Counted from the stretch's first letter, positions 1-8,737 are shown. The stretch is 64,000 bases of DNA from Jatrophihabitans sp. GAS493 (GCF_900230215.1 NZ_LT907982.1:3100001-3164000); one strand, 5' to 3'. Notes: generated by a model from the sequence alone, not told the origin. Program-made: numbers and translations.

Positions 1-99
1 GGCGCGGGTGGCCGCAGTGAAATCGGCGACGAGCTCCGGCCACTCGTCGCTTCGCTCGGGGCGAATTGGAAACTTGACCACGATGAAGATCATGACCAT
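1..99 (-). CDS. Antibiotic-biosynthesis-monooxygenase-like (ABM) protein, N-terminal fragment at window edge
   Basis: Reading the minus strand gives an open frame that starts MVMIFIVVKFPIRPERSDEW and continues to the window edge as ...ELVADFTAATRA. This beta strand followed by an R-P-E-R-x-x-E-W helix is the typical N-terminus of small ABM-fold quinol monooxygenases, which are dimeric, about 100 residues long and cofactor-independent. Only about 33 codons are present, so the C-terminal half and any catalytic residues are outside the window. Two ATG codons are possible (position 99 or 93). A GAGG lies 9-10 bases upstream of the first. The gene is divergent from the lipase gene. The family call rests on the N-terminus alone. 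Confidence 0.6.
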   Translation of the reverse strand, partial: MVMIFIVVKFPIRPERSDEWPELVADFTAATRA

Positions 100-156
100 A
101 AGAATATGCCTCAACCGGCTTGAGCTCTTGAACTATTGGACTGGCGAATAATTGGT

Positions 157-246
157 GGTACCGCAACGTACCGCGATCGGATACGGTAGCGAACGACGAG
201 TGTGACCTGCATCTCGCCGTCCACCTTCTACCGATATCGGGGTAAC
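157..246. promoter_or_regulatory. Candidate operator region with TACCG repeats between divergent genes
   Basis: The divergent spacer contains TACCG at 159-163 and 169-173 (10 bp apart), its reverse complement CGGTA at 184-188, and a perfect 10-bp palindrome CCGATATCGG at 231-240 flanked by TA and GGTA. Clustered short direct and inverted copies in a divergent promoter suggest a repressor site, but no regulator gene is adjacent within the window. Confidence 0.3.
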
Positions 247-274
247 CAATGACTGCCTGCCCAGAGGGGACGAG

Positions 275-1642
275 ATGAGCGTCTCCGTCCCGACCGAGAG
301 GTCAATCGAACGTCCCACCCGGTCTTCACGGAGCCGGCGCTGGCGCGTCAAGGCCGTGCTCTTGACCGTCGCCCTAACTTCGGCCGCCGCCGTCGGCGTG
401 GTGGCCAATCCGCTCGGCGCGAGCGCTTCAAGCGGTTCGTTCTACACCTACAGCGGGTCGACGCCGCTGAGCAGCATTGCCCCCGGCACGGTGCTGAAGA
501 CCCGCACTCTCACCTATCACGTGGTCGGAATCCCGATCCCGCTCGGGGCAACCCAACTGCTATACCGCTCCACCGGGTCGCTCGGGCAGCCGACGACGAA
601 CGTCACTACGGTGATCCAGCCGCCATTCCGGTTCGGAGCGCCGAAGATCGTCTCGTACCAGTCCTTCTACGACTCGCTGAACCCGGCCGACGAACCGTCG
701 GTCGCCATCGCCGGCAATGTCTCGCTCGGAGGCATCATCCCGAATATCGAGACGCTGCTTATCGCGCCGGTGCTGCTCTCCGGGTACAGCGTCGAGATCC
801 CGGACACCGAGGGGCAGCCGGCTGATTTCGCGGCCGGTCCCGAGTACGGGATGAACACCCTCGACGGGCTGCGGGCGGCCTTCGCCTCACCCTCGCTCGG
901 CTTCCGCCCGGACACCAAAGTCGGCATGATCGGCTACTCCGGGGGCGCCATCGCCACCGAGTGGGCCAGCGAGTTGGCGCCGAAGTACGCGCCGGATGTC
1001 AACCGCCATCTGGTCGGCGCGGCGATGGGCGGGGTCCTCGTCGACCCGGCCCACAACCTGCACTACATCGACGGCAGCTCCATCTGGGCCGGAGTCATGC
1101 CGATGGCGATCATCGGCGTCTCTCGCAGCTTCAACGTCGACCTGACGCCGTACCTGAGCGACTACGGGGTTCAGGTCTACAAAAAGCTACTGAACGCATC
1201 GATCATCAACGCGCTCGGGCAGTACTCGGGCCTGACTTGGACACAACTGGCCAAGCCGCAGTACCCGACGCCAGAGAGCGTGCCGGTCTACGTGCACTTG
1301 GTCAACCAGCTCATCATGGGCACCGGCGGCACGCCGACGACACCCTTGTTCATCGGACAGGGTGCCAATGGCACCTTGGAGGGCACGCCGGTGTCGCCGA
1401 CCTTCGGCCCAGGCGACGGGGTGATGGTGACCGGCGATGTGCGGGCGCTGGCCAACCAGTACTGCGCCCGCGGGGTCCGCGTCCAGTACGACCAGTACGA
1501 CTCGACCAGCCACGTCACCAGTGTTCCGACCTGGCTACCGGCGGCACTGGGCTGGCTGAAGGATCGCTTCGGCACCACCCAGGCGCCGACGAACTGCGGT
1601 CAGTACGCGGCGGGCAACTCGCTGGCGCCCATCCCGGAGTAA
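275..1642 (+). CDS. Secreted lipase, secretory (LIP) family alpha/beta hydrolase
   Basis: This 455-residue protein has a basic N-terminus, then a hydrophobic stretch at about residues 25-48 ending near GASASS, consistent with a signal peptide. The mature part is an alpha/beta hydrolase of the secretory lipase type. It has the nucleophile elbow GYSGG (Gly-x-Ser-x-Gly, around residue 219) followed by a helix starting AIATEW, and a C-terminal histidine region (STSHVTSVPTW) suited to the catalytic His. Expected activity is extracellular ester or triacylglycerol hydrolysis. The ATG at 275 is preceded by AGAGGGGA at a good distance. It stands alone and converges on the next gene across a strong hairpin. 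Confidence 0.85.
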   Translation: MSVSVPTERSIERPTRSSRSRRWRVKAVLLTVALTSAAAVGVVANPLGASASSGSFYTYSGSTPLSSIAPGTVLKTRTLTYHVVGIPIPLGATQLLYRSTGSLGQPTTNVTTVIQPPFRFGAPKIVSYQSFYDSLNPADEPSVAIAGNVSLGGIIPNIETLLIAPVLLSGYSVEIPDTEGQPADFAAGPEYGMNTLDGLRAAFASPSLGFRPDTKVGMIGYSGGAIATEWASELAPKYAPDVNRHLVGAAMGGVLVDPAHNLHYIDGSSIWAGVMPMAIIGVSRSFNVDLTPYLSDYGVQVYKKLLNASIINALGQYSGLTWTQLAKPQYPTPESVPVYVHLVNQLIMGTGGTPTTPLFIGQGANGTLEGTPVSPTFGPGDGVMVTGDVRALANQYCARGVRVQYDQYDSTSHVTSVPTWLPAALGWLKDRFGTTQAPTNCGQYAAGNSLAPIPE

Positions 1643-1651
1643 CGATCAGCG

Positions 1652-1686
1652 GGCTGCGCTCGCCGGTCTCAGGACGGCGAGCGCAG
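1652..1686. terminator. Bidirectional hairpin terminator between convergent genes
   Basis: A perfect 13-bp inverted repeat (GCTGCGCTCGCCG at 1652-1664, its complement at 1674-1686) with a 9-nt loop lies 10 bp after the lipase stop. There is no U-tract, as is common for actinobacterial terminators. It could serve both convergent genes. Confidence 0.6.
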
Positions 1687-1745
1687 CATCGCTGAGCGGC
1701 GCGGCCTGGTTGGTCCTACGAGAGTTGGCGATCATCACGGCGCGG

Positions 1746-2774
1746 TCATACGTCGGCCACCTGGGGCGCGACCTCCGTGCCGAGCAGTTCGATGCCCCGC
1801 AGCAGATCACGGTGGGCCAATCGCGGATTCGTCATCTGCAGCGACAGACGGTCCACTCCGCCCAGCTGCTCCGCAACCCGGCGGAGTTTCGTCGCGATGG
1901 TCTGCGGATCGCCGAGGAAGAACGCGCCGTCGGGGCCGCTGGTGGCATCGAACTGGGCGCGGCTCGGCGTCGGGAAGCCACGTTCGGCCGCCACCTTGGT
2001 GAACATCTGTAGCCAGCCGGGGTAGATGGTGTCGGCCGCCGACCGCACGCTTTCGCCGACATAGCCGAAGACGTGGAGACCGACTTTCAGGGTCTCCGGG
2101 GCGTGCCCGGCCTCCGCCCCGGCCCGGCGGTAGAGGTCGACCAGCGGGGCGAAACGGCGGGGCTCGCCACCGATGATGGCGACCATCAGCGGCAGTCCGA
2201 GCAGCCCGGCCCGCACGAACGATTCAGGTGTGCCGCCGACCCCGACCCAGATCGGGAGCGGATTCTGAACCGGACGCGGGTAGACGCCCTGGCCACTCAA
2301 CGCCGGGCGGTGCTGACCCGACCAGGTGACATGAGTCGAATCGCGGATCCGGAGCAATAGGTCGAGTTTCTCGGCAAAAAGCGTGTCGTAGTCGGCCAGA
2401 TCGAGGCCGAACAGCGGGAAGGCTTCGGTGAACGAGCCGCGTCCGACCACGAGGTCGATACGCCCCTTGGAGATGAGGTCCAAGGTCGCGAACTGCTGGA
2501 AGACACGTACCGGGTCGGCTGCGCTGAGCACCGTCACGGCGCTGCCCAGCCGGATGCGCGTGGTGCGGGCCGCCGCTGCCGCGAGGATCACCGGTGGTGC
2601 GGAGTCGTAGTACTCCTCGCGATGATGCTCACCGATTCCGAATGAGTAGAGGCCGGCGGCATCGGCGAGCGTGATCTCTTCCAGGAGGTGCTCGATCCGC
2701 TCCTGCGGACCAACGACCCGTTCGGTCTGCGGATCGGTCACGGTCGAGACGAAACTGTCGACGCCGATATGCAT
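1746..2774 (-). CDS. LLM-class flavin-dependent oxidoreductase (luciferase-like)
   Basis: The product is a 342-residue luciferase-like monooxygenase of the F420/FMN TIM-barrel class. Visible signatures are the N-terminal strand HIGVDSF, FGIGEHHREEYY near residue 45, TTRIRLGSAVTVLSAADPVR, and the LVVGRGSF strand. The LPIWVGVGGTPESFVRAG segment fits the phosphate-binding end of the barrel. The frame extends 15 codons further upstream, but ATG 2774 is preceded by AGGAAGG and gives the family's usual N-terminus. The substrate cannot be predicted. It is a single gene divergent from the HNH gene. Confidence 0.85.
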   Translation of the reverse strand: MHIGVDSFVSTVTDPQTERVVGPQERIEHLLEEITLADAAGLYSFGIGEHHREEYYDSAPPVILAAAAARTTRIRLGSAVTVLSAADPVRVFQQFATLDLISKGRIDLVVGRGSFTEAFPLFGLDLADYDTLFAEKLDLLLRIRDSTHVTWSGQHRPALSGQGVYPRPVQNPLPIWVGVGGTPESFVRAGLLGLPLMVAIIGGEPRRFAPLVDLYRRAGAEAGHAPETLKVGLHVFGYVGESVRSAADTIYPGWLQMFTKVAAERGFPTPSRAQFDATSGPDGAFFLGDPQTIATKLRRVAEQLGGVDRLSLQMTNPRLAHRDLLRGIELLGTEVAPQVADV

Positions 2775-2990
2775 GGTGTCCTTCCTGTCTTTCACCGCGC
2801 CGGGGAACGTCCGGTTCAACGATGTTGAGGGCGCTGCCGACGATCTCTGGCGTGCGAAGCGTCATCTCGTTCATAGTCTCATCGTGAGGACTCAGCGAGC
2901 GGTACGGCTCGGTCTGTGGACAACCATCGCCGATTGTCGGTGGGGTGTTGTAGGTTCGCGGCGGGACCACTCCAGCCTTCTTTGATTGTG

Positions 2991-3019
2991 CGAATCACCT
3001 TATTTTTGTTGATGATTCG
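2991..3019. promoter_or_regulatory. Inverted repeat in the divergent spacer (candidate operator)
   Basis: CGAATCA (2991-2997) and TGATTCG (3013-3019) form a 7-bp inverted repeat around an AT-rich centre. They sit in the 283-bp spacer (2775-3057) between the divergent oxidoreductase and HNH genes. Apart from this local AT-rich stretch nothing else was recognised in the spacer. Confidence 0.25.
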
Positions 3020-3057
3020 GGTTGTCATCGCTCACGTGTTCGAGTAGTGTCGGGGGC

Positions 3058-4551
3058 ATGGTTGGAGGGCCTGAAGTCGACGCATCACCGAAAGTGGCTG
3101 CCCTGTTGGCGGCGGTCACGGCGGCGGTCGACACCCTGCTCGACGCCCCGTTGCCGTCATTGACGTCCACGGAGCTGCTGGAACTGCTGCAGGGCTGGGA
3201 GACGCACCGCCGCCGTGAGGTCGCGGTGGAGCATCTGCTGCTGTCCGCGGTGATGGGACGAGGGGTGGCCGGTGAATATGGATTCGCGTCCCCGCAGGCG
3301 TTGTTGGTGGGGGTGTTGCGGGTCGATCCAGGGGAGGCGAAGGCCCGGGTCAGAGCGGCGCAGGACTTGGGTCCGCGGACCGGTCTGACCGGGGAGGTAT
3401 TGGACCCGGTGTTCGGTGAGACCGCGGCCGCGCAGAAGGCCGGGGTGATCTCGGCTGGGCATGCGAAGGTCATCACCACCACGCTGGACGGGTTGAGCGA
3501 GGACCTGGACTTTGAGCACGGGGCCCGGGTCCAGAGCGAATTGGTGGCCCAGGCCCGCTGGTTCACCCCCCGAGACCTCGCAAAGTTGGCGGCGCGGGTG
3601 GTGGCCCATCTCGACCCTGACGGCACCGCACCGTCTGATGCCCGGCAGCAGCGAAACCGGGGGTTCACGTTGGCCCGGCGCCCGGATGGGATGGTCATCC
3701 CGACCGGAGCGCTGACCCCGGCCTGCGGCGCCGCGTTGGAAGCGGTCCTCGACTGTCTCAGCGCCCCCACCCCCGCGACCCCCGCCCCGGCCAGCGACAC
3801 CGATGCCGGTGCCGGCCAGACCGGCACGACGGGTGGCGCGGCCGGCGACAGCGGCGGTGTCGGTGGCGGGGTGGTGGAACGTGACTCCCGGACCCCGGCG
3901 CAACGCCGCCACGACGCGTTGCTGGACTCCTCCCTCCGACTCCTGGCCGACGGTGGACTACCACCCAGCGGTGGGGTACCGACGACGCTGCTGATCACCA
4001 TGAGCGACGAACAACTCCGCACCCGCGAGGGTTACGCGTGCACCCCGCACGGGGACCTGATCTCGGTGGACGAGGCGCTGGGCTTAGCTGATCAGACCGA
4101 AATCATCACCACGACCCTGAGCCGCACCGGTGGGGTACTGGACGTCGGACGAACGAAACGCTGCGCCACCCCCACGATGCGGCTGGCGTTGTTCGCCCGC
4201 GACCGTGGCTGCTGTTTCCCCGGCTGCACCATGCCCGCGACCTGGACGCAGGCCCACCACGTCACACCCTGGCAAGACGGCGGCATCACCGCAGTGACCA
4301 ACACCTGCCTGCTCTGCGGATTCCACCACCGGACATTCCAGAAAATGGGCTGGCAGGTCTACATCAACGACGGCATCCCCTACTGGATCCCACCACCCTG
4401 GATCGACCCACACCAACAACCCACCCGAAACACCCAACACCACCCACCCCCCATACCGATCGACTCTGCGCCTATCCGCGCGGACCGCGACGACGGACCG
4501 TCGTCTGGCGAGGCGGTGGATCGACACGACGTCGGTGGAGGACTCCAATGA
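3058..4551 (+). CDS. DUF222 / 13E12-repeat family HNH endonuclease-domain protein
   Basis: This 497-residue protein has the two-part layout of the actinobacterial 13E12 repeat family: a long helical DUF222 region, a Gly/Ala/Pro/Thr-rich low-complexity linker (about residues 235-280), then an HNH nuclease domain near residue 380. Visible HNH elements are CCFPGC, QAHHVTPWQDGG, N-T-C-L-L-C and FHHRTF, so both zinc-like Cys pairs and the catalytic His are present. ATG 3058 is preferred over an upstream in-frame TTG at 3022. The C-terminus is His/Pro/Gln-rich. Members are often multicopy and their role is not settled, with both mobile-element and repair roles suggested. No flanking repeats marking a mobile element were seen. 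Confidence 0.85.
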   Translation: MVGGPEVDASPKVAALLAAVTAAVDTLLDAPLPSLTSTELLELLQGWETHRRREVAVEHLLLSAVMGRGVAGEYGFASPQALLVGVLRVDPGEAKARVRAAQDLGPRTGLTGEVLDPVFGETAAAQKAGVISAGHAKVITTTLDGLSEDLDFEHGARVQSELVAQARWFTPRDLAKLAARVVAHLDPDGTAPSDARQQRNRGFTLARRPDGMVIPTGALTPACGAALEAVLDCLSAPTPATPAPASDTDAGAGQTGTTGGAAGDSGGVGGGVVERDSRTPAQRRHDALLDSSLRLLADGGLPPSGGVPTTLLITMSDEQLRTREGYACTPHGDLISVDEALGLADQTEIITTTLSRTGGVLDVGRTKRCATPTMRLALFARDRGCCFPGCTMPATWTQAHHVTPWQDGGITAVTNTCLLCGFHHRTFQKMGWQVYINDGIPYWIPPPWIDPHQQPTRNTQHHPPPIPIDSAPIRADRDDGPSSGEAVDRHDVGGGLQ

Positions 4552-4647
4552 TTGGTGGGTTGCGCTCAGACGGGAGCCGAAGAGCAGGTCACCAAATGGC
4601 TCGGATGTCGGCGACGTCAATCGTTTCTGTGGGGTGCTGGGGCATGT

Positions 4648-6222
4648 TCAGGCCTCGACGGGAAGGATGTCGCCGACTCCCTCCGTCTGCGACGGTGTTG
4701 TCGCGGCATCCGGGCTCTCGGGAGCGCTGGGGGCAGTTGGGGCAGCGGCGGCGGCAGCGGCGACGGAGGCACGGAGTGTGGCCAGCCGGGCCTTGGAGGG
4801 GAAGAACACCGCCGCGAGGACGCCGCCAACAGCGAAGATCAACGCCGACACCCGGAAAACCGCGGCATAGCCATGCGTTGCCGCCGCGGCATCGAAACCA
4901 CTGACCAGTCCATGTTCAGTCGCGTAAGAGGCAGTGACCGAGGCGGCGATGGTGCTCATTACCGCAGTCCCGATCGATCCGCCGACCTGCTGCATCGTGC
5001 TCACCAGGGCCGCCGCAACGCCGGAGTCCTGCGGCTGCACGCCGGCGGTGGCGGTGTTCATCGACGGGGCCATGACCATCCCCATCGCGAAGCCCATCAG
5101 GATCAGGGCCGGGAGTACACCACCCACGTAGGAGGACTCAACGTCGATACGGCTCAAGTAACCCAGGCCGAGGAAGCCGAGCGCCATGCCAATCGTGATG
5201 ACCACCCGTGGTCCGAACCGCGGGAGGGTAACAATGTTCGAGGTATTCGAGCTGATCATGATGCAGATGATCATCGGCAGGAAGGCGAGTCCGGAGGTCA
5301 CCGGGCTGAAGTGCTTAACCACCTGCAGGTAATAAGTCAGGAAGAGGAAGAGGCCGAACATCGCGGTGCCGGCGATCCCGACGGCCGCGAATGCCATGCC
5401 GCGCGACCGGTCACGCACGACGCGCAAGGGAAGCAGCGGATGAGCGACCCGCTGCTCGACCAGGACGAAGGCGACCAACAGCGCCGCACCGATCACCAAC
5501 GACAGGATCGTCGCCGTCGAATCCCAGCCATGGGTCTCCGCCTGCGAGCACCCGAGGACGAGTCCGAAGAGCCCACCGCCGGCGAGAATCGCGCCGATCA
5601 CATCAATCCGCGGGTGTACCGGCGGCTTAGCCTCGACCATGTAGACCACCGCTCCGATGAAGGCGGCCGCTGCAAAGACGACATTGACGTACATGCACCA
5701 CCGCCACGAGAGATACTCGGTGAGGATGCCGCCCAGGATCAGACCAACCGCTCCACCACCAACCGCGACAGTGCCGAAGACGCCGAACGCCTTGCCGCGT
5801 TCCTTCGGATCGCGGAAGGTCGTTACGAGTGTGCTCAGGGCCGCTGGAGCCAGCAACGCACCGGCCGCGCCCTGCAGCGCCCGCGCGGTGACCAGAACCG
5901 CGAACGACGGCGCGGCGCCACCGAGGGCCGAAGCCGCGGCAAAGGCGACCAAAGCGATCAGGAAGGTCCGCTTGCGACCAACGAGATCGCCGATGCGTCC
6001 ACCGAGCAGCAGCAGGCTGCCGAATGCCAGCGCATATGCGGTGACGATCCACTGCCGTTGGCTGTCCTCGAACCCCAGATCGGCCTGGGCGGACGGCAAC
6101 GCGATATTCACCACGGTGGCGTCGAGAACGACCATGAGCTGGGCGATGGAGACGACCACGAGCACGAGCCAGCGGTTTCGAGAATTCGTCTCGGGGGATT
6201 GAGTGCTGATGTTATTGGGCAC
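4648..6222 (-). CDS. MFS multidrug efflux transporter, DHA2 (14-TM, EmrB/QacA-like)
   Basis: A 524-residue polytopic membrane protein with the DHA2 drug/H+ antiporter pattern. TM1 carries VVVLDATVVNIALP (motif D1-like), and the loop between TM2 and TM3 carries GGRIGDLVGRKR (motif A). About 14 hydrophobic segments follow, and the cytosolic tail is alanine-rich. The GTG start at 6222 overlaps the end of marR by 11 bp and has AGGAGA upstream. The two genes therefore form a marR-efflux operon, probably induced when the MarR ligand (likely also a transported compound) binds. The substrate is unknown. Confidence 0.9.
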   Translation of the reverse strand: MPNNISTQSPETNSRNRWLVLVVVSIAQLMVVLDATVVNIALPSAQADLGFEDSQRQWIVTAYALAFGSLLLLGGRIGDLVGRKRTFLIALVAFAAASALGGAAPSFAVLVTARALQGAAGALLAPAALSTLVTTFRDPKERGKAFGVFGTVAVGGGAVGLILGGILTEYLSWRWCMYVNVVFAAAAFIGAVVYMVEAKPPVHPRIDVIGAILAGGGLFGLVLGCSQAETHGWDSTATILSLVIGAALLVAFVLVEQRVAHPLLPLRVVRDRSRGMAFAAVGIAGTAMFGLFLFLTYYLQVVKHFSPVTSGLAFLPMIICIMISSNTSNIVTLPRFGPRVVITIGMALGFLGLGYLSRIDVESSYVGGVLPALILMGFAMGMVMAPSMNTATAGVQPQDSGVAAALVSTMQQVGGSIGTAVMSTIAASVTASYATEHGLVSGFDAAAATHGYAAVFRVSALIFAVGGVLAAVFFPSKARLATLRASVAAAAAAAPTAPSAPESPDAATTPSQTEGVGDILPVEA

Positions 6223-6667
6223 AGCTGTTCTCTCCTGAGGGGAAGTTTGTCTTGACGGTTCGGAGCAGGTCGACCAGGACGGCCCGGTCGGCTGCGGGGA
6301 GGCTTCCGAAGATCTCGTCCATCACCTTGCTGCGGACGAGCAGTGCCGCTTCGAGTGCGTCGCTGCCGGCGGGCGTAACCGACACGATGCGGGCCCGCCG
6401 ATCGCGCTCATCCTCGGTTCGGGTGACCAGCCCGTCGCGCTCCAATGCGTCGACGGTGTCGGTCACCGATCGGGGCGCGAAGCCGAGAATGCCGGCCAGC
6501 TTCGCCTGATTCATCGGGCCGCCCTCGCTCAGCCGCATCAGGACCTTGGCGCGGGCAAGTGAGAGGCCGGCCGCGGACATCACCTGATCGACATGACGGT
6601 GCAGCTGGTGGTGAAGTTCGAGGTAGGTCTGGCCGACTTCGATCGACGAGACTTCGCGGGGTGCCAT
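6212..6667 (-). CDS. MarR-family transcriptional repressor of the adjacent efflux gene
   Basis: A 151-residue winged-helix protein. The N-terminal dimerisation helix is followed by LSLARAKVLMRLSEGGPMNQ, the recognition region LAGILGFAPRSVTDTVDALE, and the wing RTEDERDRRARIVSVTPAG, which has the MarR-typical D-x-R-D-R-R. The frame opens upstream at a TTG (6685), but ATG 6667 has GGAGA at proper spacing and is preferred. It overlaps the MFS gene by 11 bp. Two copies of a perfect palindrome lie just upstream of its start, so autoregulation of the marR-MFS operon is likely. Confidence 0.9.
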   Translation of the reverse strand: MAPREVSSIEVGQTYLELHHQLHRHVDQVMSAAGLSLARAKVLMRLSEGGPMNQAKLAGILGFAPRSVTDTVDALERDGLVTRTEDERDRRARIVSVTPAGSDALEAALLVRSKVMDEIFGSLPAADRAVLVDLLRTVKTNFPSGENSCAQ

Positions 6668-6685
6668 GTAACGTCTCCGAAACAA

Positions 6686-6714
6686 ATGAGGTACCTCATG
6701 GTGAGGTACCTCAT
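6686..6714 (-). promoter_or_regulatory. Tandem palindromic MarR operator upstream of the marR-MFS operon
   Basis: TGAGGTACCTCA, a perfect 12-bp palindrome, occurs twice (6687-6698 and 6702-6713) with centres 15 bp apart. The first copy extends to a 14-bp palindrome. The sites lie 20-46 bp upstream of the marR ATG, where the operon's promoter should be. Arrangement and position strongly suggest the binding sites of the MarR protein encoded next to them. Confidence 0.75.
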
Positions 6715-6736
6715 CACTGTACTCCTCGGCGGGCGA

Positions 6737-7822
6737 CTACGGTTGCGGCAGCGTTGCGATGTCGATGACGAACCGGTACCGCACGTCGGAGGCGAGCACG
6801 CGCTCCCACGCCTCGTTGATGGCCTCCGCGCTGATCACCTCGATCTCGCAAGCGATCCCCTGCTCGGCGCAGTAGTCGAGCATCTCCTGCGTCTGGCTGA
6901 TACTGCCGATGCTGGAACCGGCGAAGCTCCGGCGATTTCCGAAGAGTGTGAAGGCGGCCACCGGCAGGGGCTCGGGCGGGGCGCCGACATTGACCAGTGT
7001 GCCGTCGAGAGCGAGTAGCGAGAGGTACTTGTTCACGTCAACCGCCGCCGAGACGGTGTTGACGATGAGATCGAACCGGTTCTCCAGGAGCTCGAAAGTC
7101 CGTGGATCACTGGTCGCCAAGTACTCGTCTGCACCGAGGCGCTTCCCGTCCTCCTGCTTGGCCAGCGACTGAGACAGAACGGTGACCTCAGCCCCCAGCG
7201 CAGCTGCGAACTTCACCGCCATGTGTCCGAGGCCGCCCATACCGACGATCGCGACCTTCTTGCCCGGCCCGGCGCCCCAGTGCCGAAGGGGCGAATAGGT
7301 GGTGATCCCAGCACAGAGCAGCGGTGCTGCGGCGGCCAGATCGATGCTCTGCGGGATGCGCAGCACGAAGTCCTCGTTGACGACGATGTGGCTGCAGTAG
7401 CCGCCCTGGGTGATAGTGCCGTCAACGTCAACTGCGGCGTAGGTGCCGACTCCGCCCTTGAGGCAGTACTGCTCCTCGCCCCGGCGGCAGTTGAGGCATT
7501 CGCGGCAGGAATTGACCAGGCAACCGACGCCGGCCCGATCACCGACGGCATGTTTGGTCACCTCACCGCCGACCGCGCTGACTATGCCGGCGATCTCGTG
7601 GCCGACGGTCAACGGGTATGGCGCCGGACCCCAGTCTCCGCGCACGGTGTGAATGTCGGAGTGGCAGATTCCGGCGAACTTGATCTCGACCAGGACGTCA
7701 TGTGGCCCCACGTCGCGTCGCTCGATGGTCGAGGGTGCCAGCGGATCGGTGGCAGAGGGGGCGACGTAGGCGCGTGCAGTCAGCAATGCAGGGGTCCAAT
7801 TCGATTGTGGATCAGGGGTCAT
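6737..7822 (-). CDS. NAD(P)-dependent zinc alcohol dehydrogenase (cinnamyl-alcohol / YahK-like)
   Basis: This 361-residue MDR-superfamily enzyme should interconvert alcohols and aldehydes with NADP(H). The catalytic zinc site is visible as GICHSDIH (Cys, Asp) and GHEIAG (His-Glu). The structural zinc loop has four cysteines in [17 protein letters not shown]. The Rossmann motif is [24 protein letters not shown](P) and overall spacing match the cinnamyl alcohol dehydrogenase subgroup of broad-range aldehyde reductases. It lies upstream of marR on the same strand, but the marR operator intervenes, so separate transcription is likely. Its own 5' region contains a four-copy 23-bp repeat. Confidence 0.9.
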   Translation of the reverse strand: MTPDPQSNWTPALLTARAYVAPSATDPLAPSTIERRDVGPHDVLVEIKFAGICHSDIHTVRGDWGPAPYPLTVGHEIAGIVSAVGGEVTKHAVGDRAGVGCLVNSCRECLNCRRGEEQYCLKGGVGTYAAVDVDGTITQGGYCSHIVVNEDFVLRIPQSIDLAAAAPLLCAGITTYSPLRHWGAGPGKKVAIVGMGGLGHMAVKFAAALGAEVTVLSQSLAKQEDGKRLGADEYLATSDPRTFELLENRFDLIVNTVSAAVDVNKYLSLLALDGTLVNVGAPPEPLPVAAFTLFGNRRSFAGSSIGSISQTQEMLDYCAEQGIACEIEVISAEAINEAWERVLASDVRYRFVIDIATLPQP

Positions 7823-7879
7823 CGGTTCAGTTTCGACAATAGCGATCCCGTCGTGGGTGCCGAGACGCCGACGCCGCCG

Positions 7880-7971
7880 GGTCGTGACTCTGCGCGTTGT
7901 CGGGTCGTGACTCTGCGCGTTGTCAGATCGTGACTGTGCACATCGTCAGGTCGTGACTGCGCACGTTGTCG
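7880..7971. repeat. Tandem repeat, four copies of a 23-bp unit, in a divergent promoter region
   Basis: The core TCGTGACT recurs at 7882, 7905, 7928 and 7951, exactly 23 bp apart. Each is followed by a variant of STGCGCGTTGTC. Copies 1 and 2 are nearly identical; copies 3 and 4 have several substitutions. The array fills the spacer between the divergent alcohol dehydrogenase and VOC genes and ends about 14-25 bp from the VOC start. A period of about two helical turns would place copies on one DNA face, as for a multi-site operator. Confidence 0.8.
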
Positions 7972-7995
7972 GTGGGCCGGAGCATGATCGAAGGC

Positions 7996-8709
7996 ATGAC
8001 ATCTATCGGACGCTTAGAACTCGCCGCATTGGACGCGCGCGACATCGACACGCTCGCGTCGTTTTACACGACACTGACCGGGTGGGAGATCGCGCGCAAG
8101 GAATCGGACTGGATCACGATTCGGACCACCGACGGTCAGGAACTCGCCTTCCAACTGGCGCCTGACCATCAGCCGCCGCAGTGGCCGGGACAGCAGCAGC
8201 CTCAGCAGTTTCATCTGGATCTTCAGGTGGACGGCACCGAAGCCGCGGCCGCCCGGGCCGTCGAGCTCGGCGCGACGCGACTGGCCGACGGCGCCACCTG
8301 GATCACGTTGGCCGACCCTGCCGGACACCCCTTCGACCTCTGTCAGGCCGACGGCGTCGGCCCAGCCATGAAGCTCTTCGCCGTGACGATCGACGCATCG
8401 GACGCCTCTGGCCTCGCAGGCTTCTACAGCGAGTTGATGGGGATGGAGGTGACCTACGACGGTCCCGAAGGGGCGATGATCGCCGGTGACGGGAAGAGTG
8501 TGATGTTCCAGCAGGTGAGTGACTACCGCGCCCCCGCCTGGCCTGATCCGAGCCAACCTCAGCAGGCGCATCTCGACGTAATCGTCGATGACCTCGATAC
8601 CGGCGAAGCTCAGGCTCTAGCGCTGGGCGCCACCCGGCTCGAGGGTGGCGGTCAGACGTTCCGAGTCTTCGCCGACCCAGCCGGACATCCGTTCTGCCTG
8701 ACCAGTTAG
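7996..8709 (+). CDS. Two-domain VOC (glyoxalase/bleomycin-resistance fold) protein
   Basis: The protein is about 237 residues and contains two vicinal-oxygen-chelate domains in tandem, an internal duplication. Each has an opening strand with L-A-x-F-Y or L-A-G-F-Y, an HLDLQV or HLDVIVDD strand, the phrase AxxLGATRL, and closing DPAGHPF. The role could be a metal-dependent lyase, dioxygenase or binding protein; nothing identifies a substrate. The frame extends upstream and ATG 7984 is an alternative start. ATG 7996 gives the usual short N-terminus, with GAAGG very close to it. Confidence 0.8.
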   Translation: MTSIGRLELAALDARDIDTLASFYTTLTGWEIARKESDWITIRTTDGQELAFQLAPDHQPPQWPGQQQPQQFHLDLQVDGTEAAAARAVELGATRLADGATWITLADPAGHPFDLCQADGVGPAMKLFAVTIDASDASGLAGFYSELMGMEVTYDGPEGAMIAGDGKSVMFQQVSDYRAPAWPDPSQPQQAHLDVIVDDLDTGEAQALALGATRLEGGGQTFRVFADPAGHPFCLTS

Positions 8710-8737
8710 TGCGTGGTGGCTAAGGTCCCGACGGGGT

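Noticed and set aside
961-1695. Second-frame ORF within the lipase gene and similar long overlapping frames in aroC, pyrC and priA
   Set aside because: Arg/Pro/Gly-rich composition and lack of domains show that they are frame shadows of the real genes.
3058-4551. HNH gene as an active mobile element
   Set aside because: No terminal repeats, target duplication or reverse transcriptase/intron structure was seen around it.
4552-6255. Long plus-strand open frame (567 codons) opposite the MFS gene
   Set aside because: It is antisense to a well-supported MFS transporter and marR, rich in Arg/Gly/His/Asp with no domain, a typical high-GC shadow.
7880-7971. Possible CRISPR array from the regular 23-bp repeats
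   Set aside because: Copies are head to tail with no unique spacers, and no cas genes are nearby.
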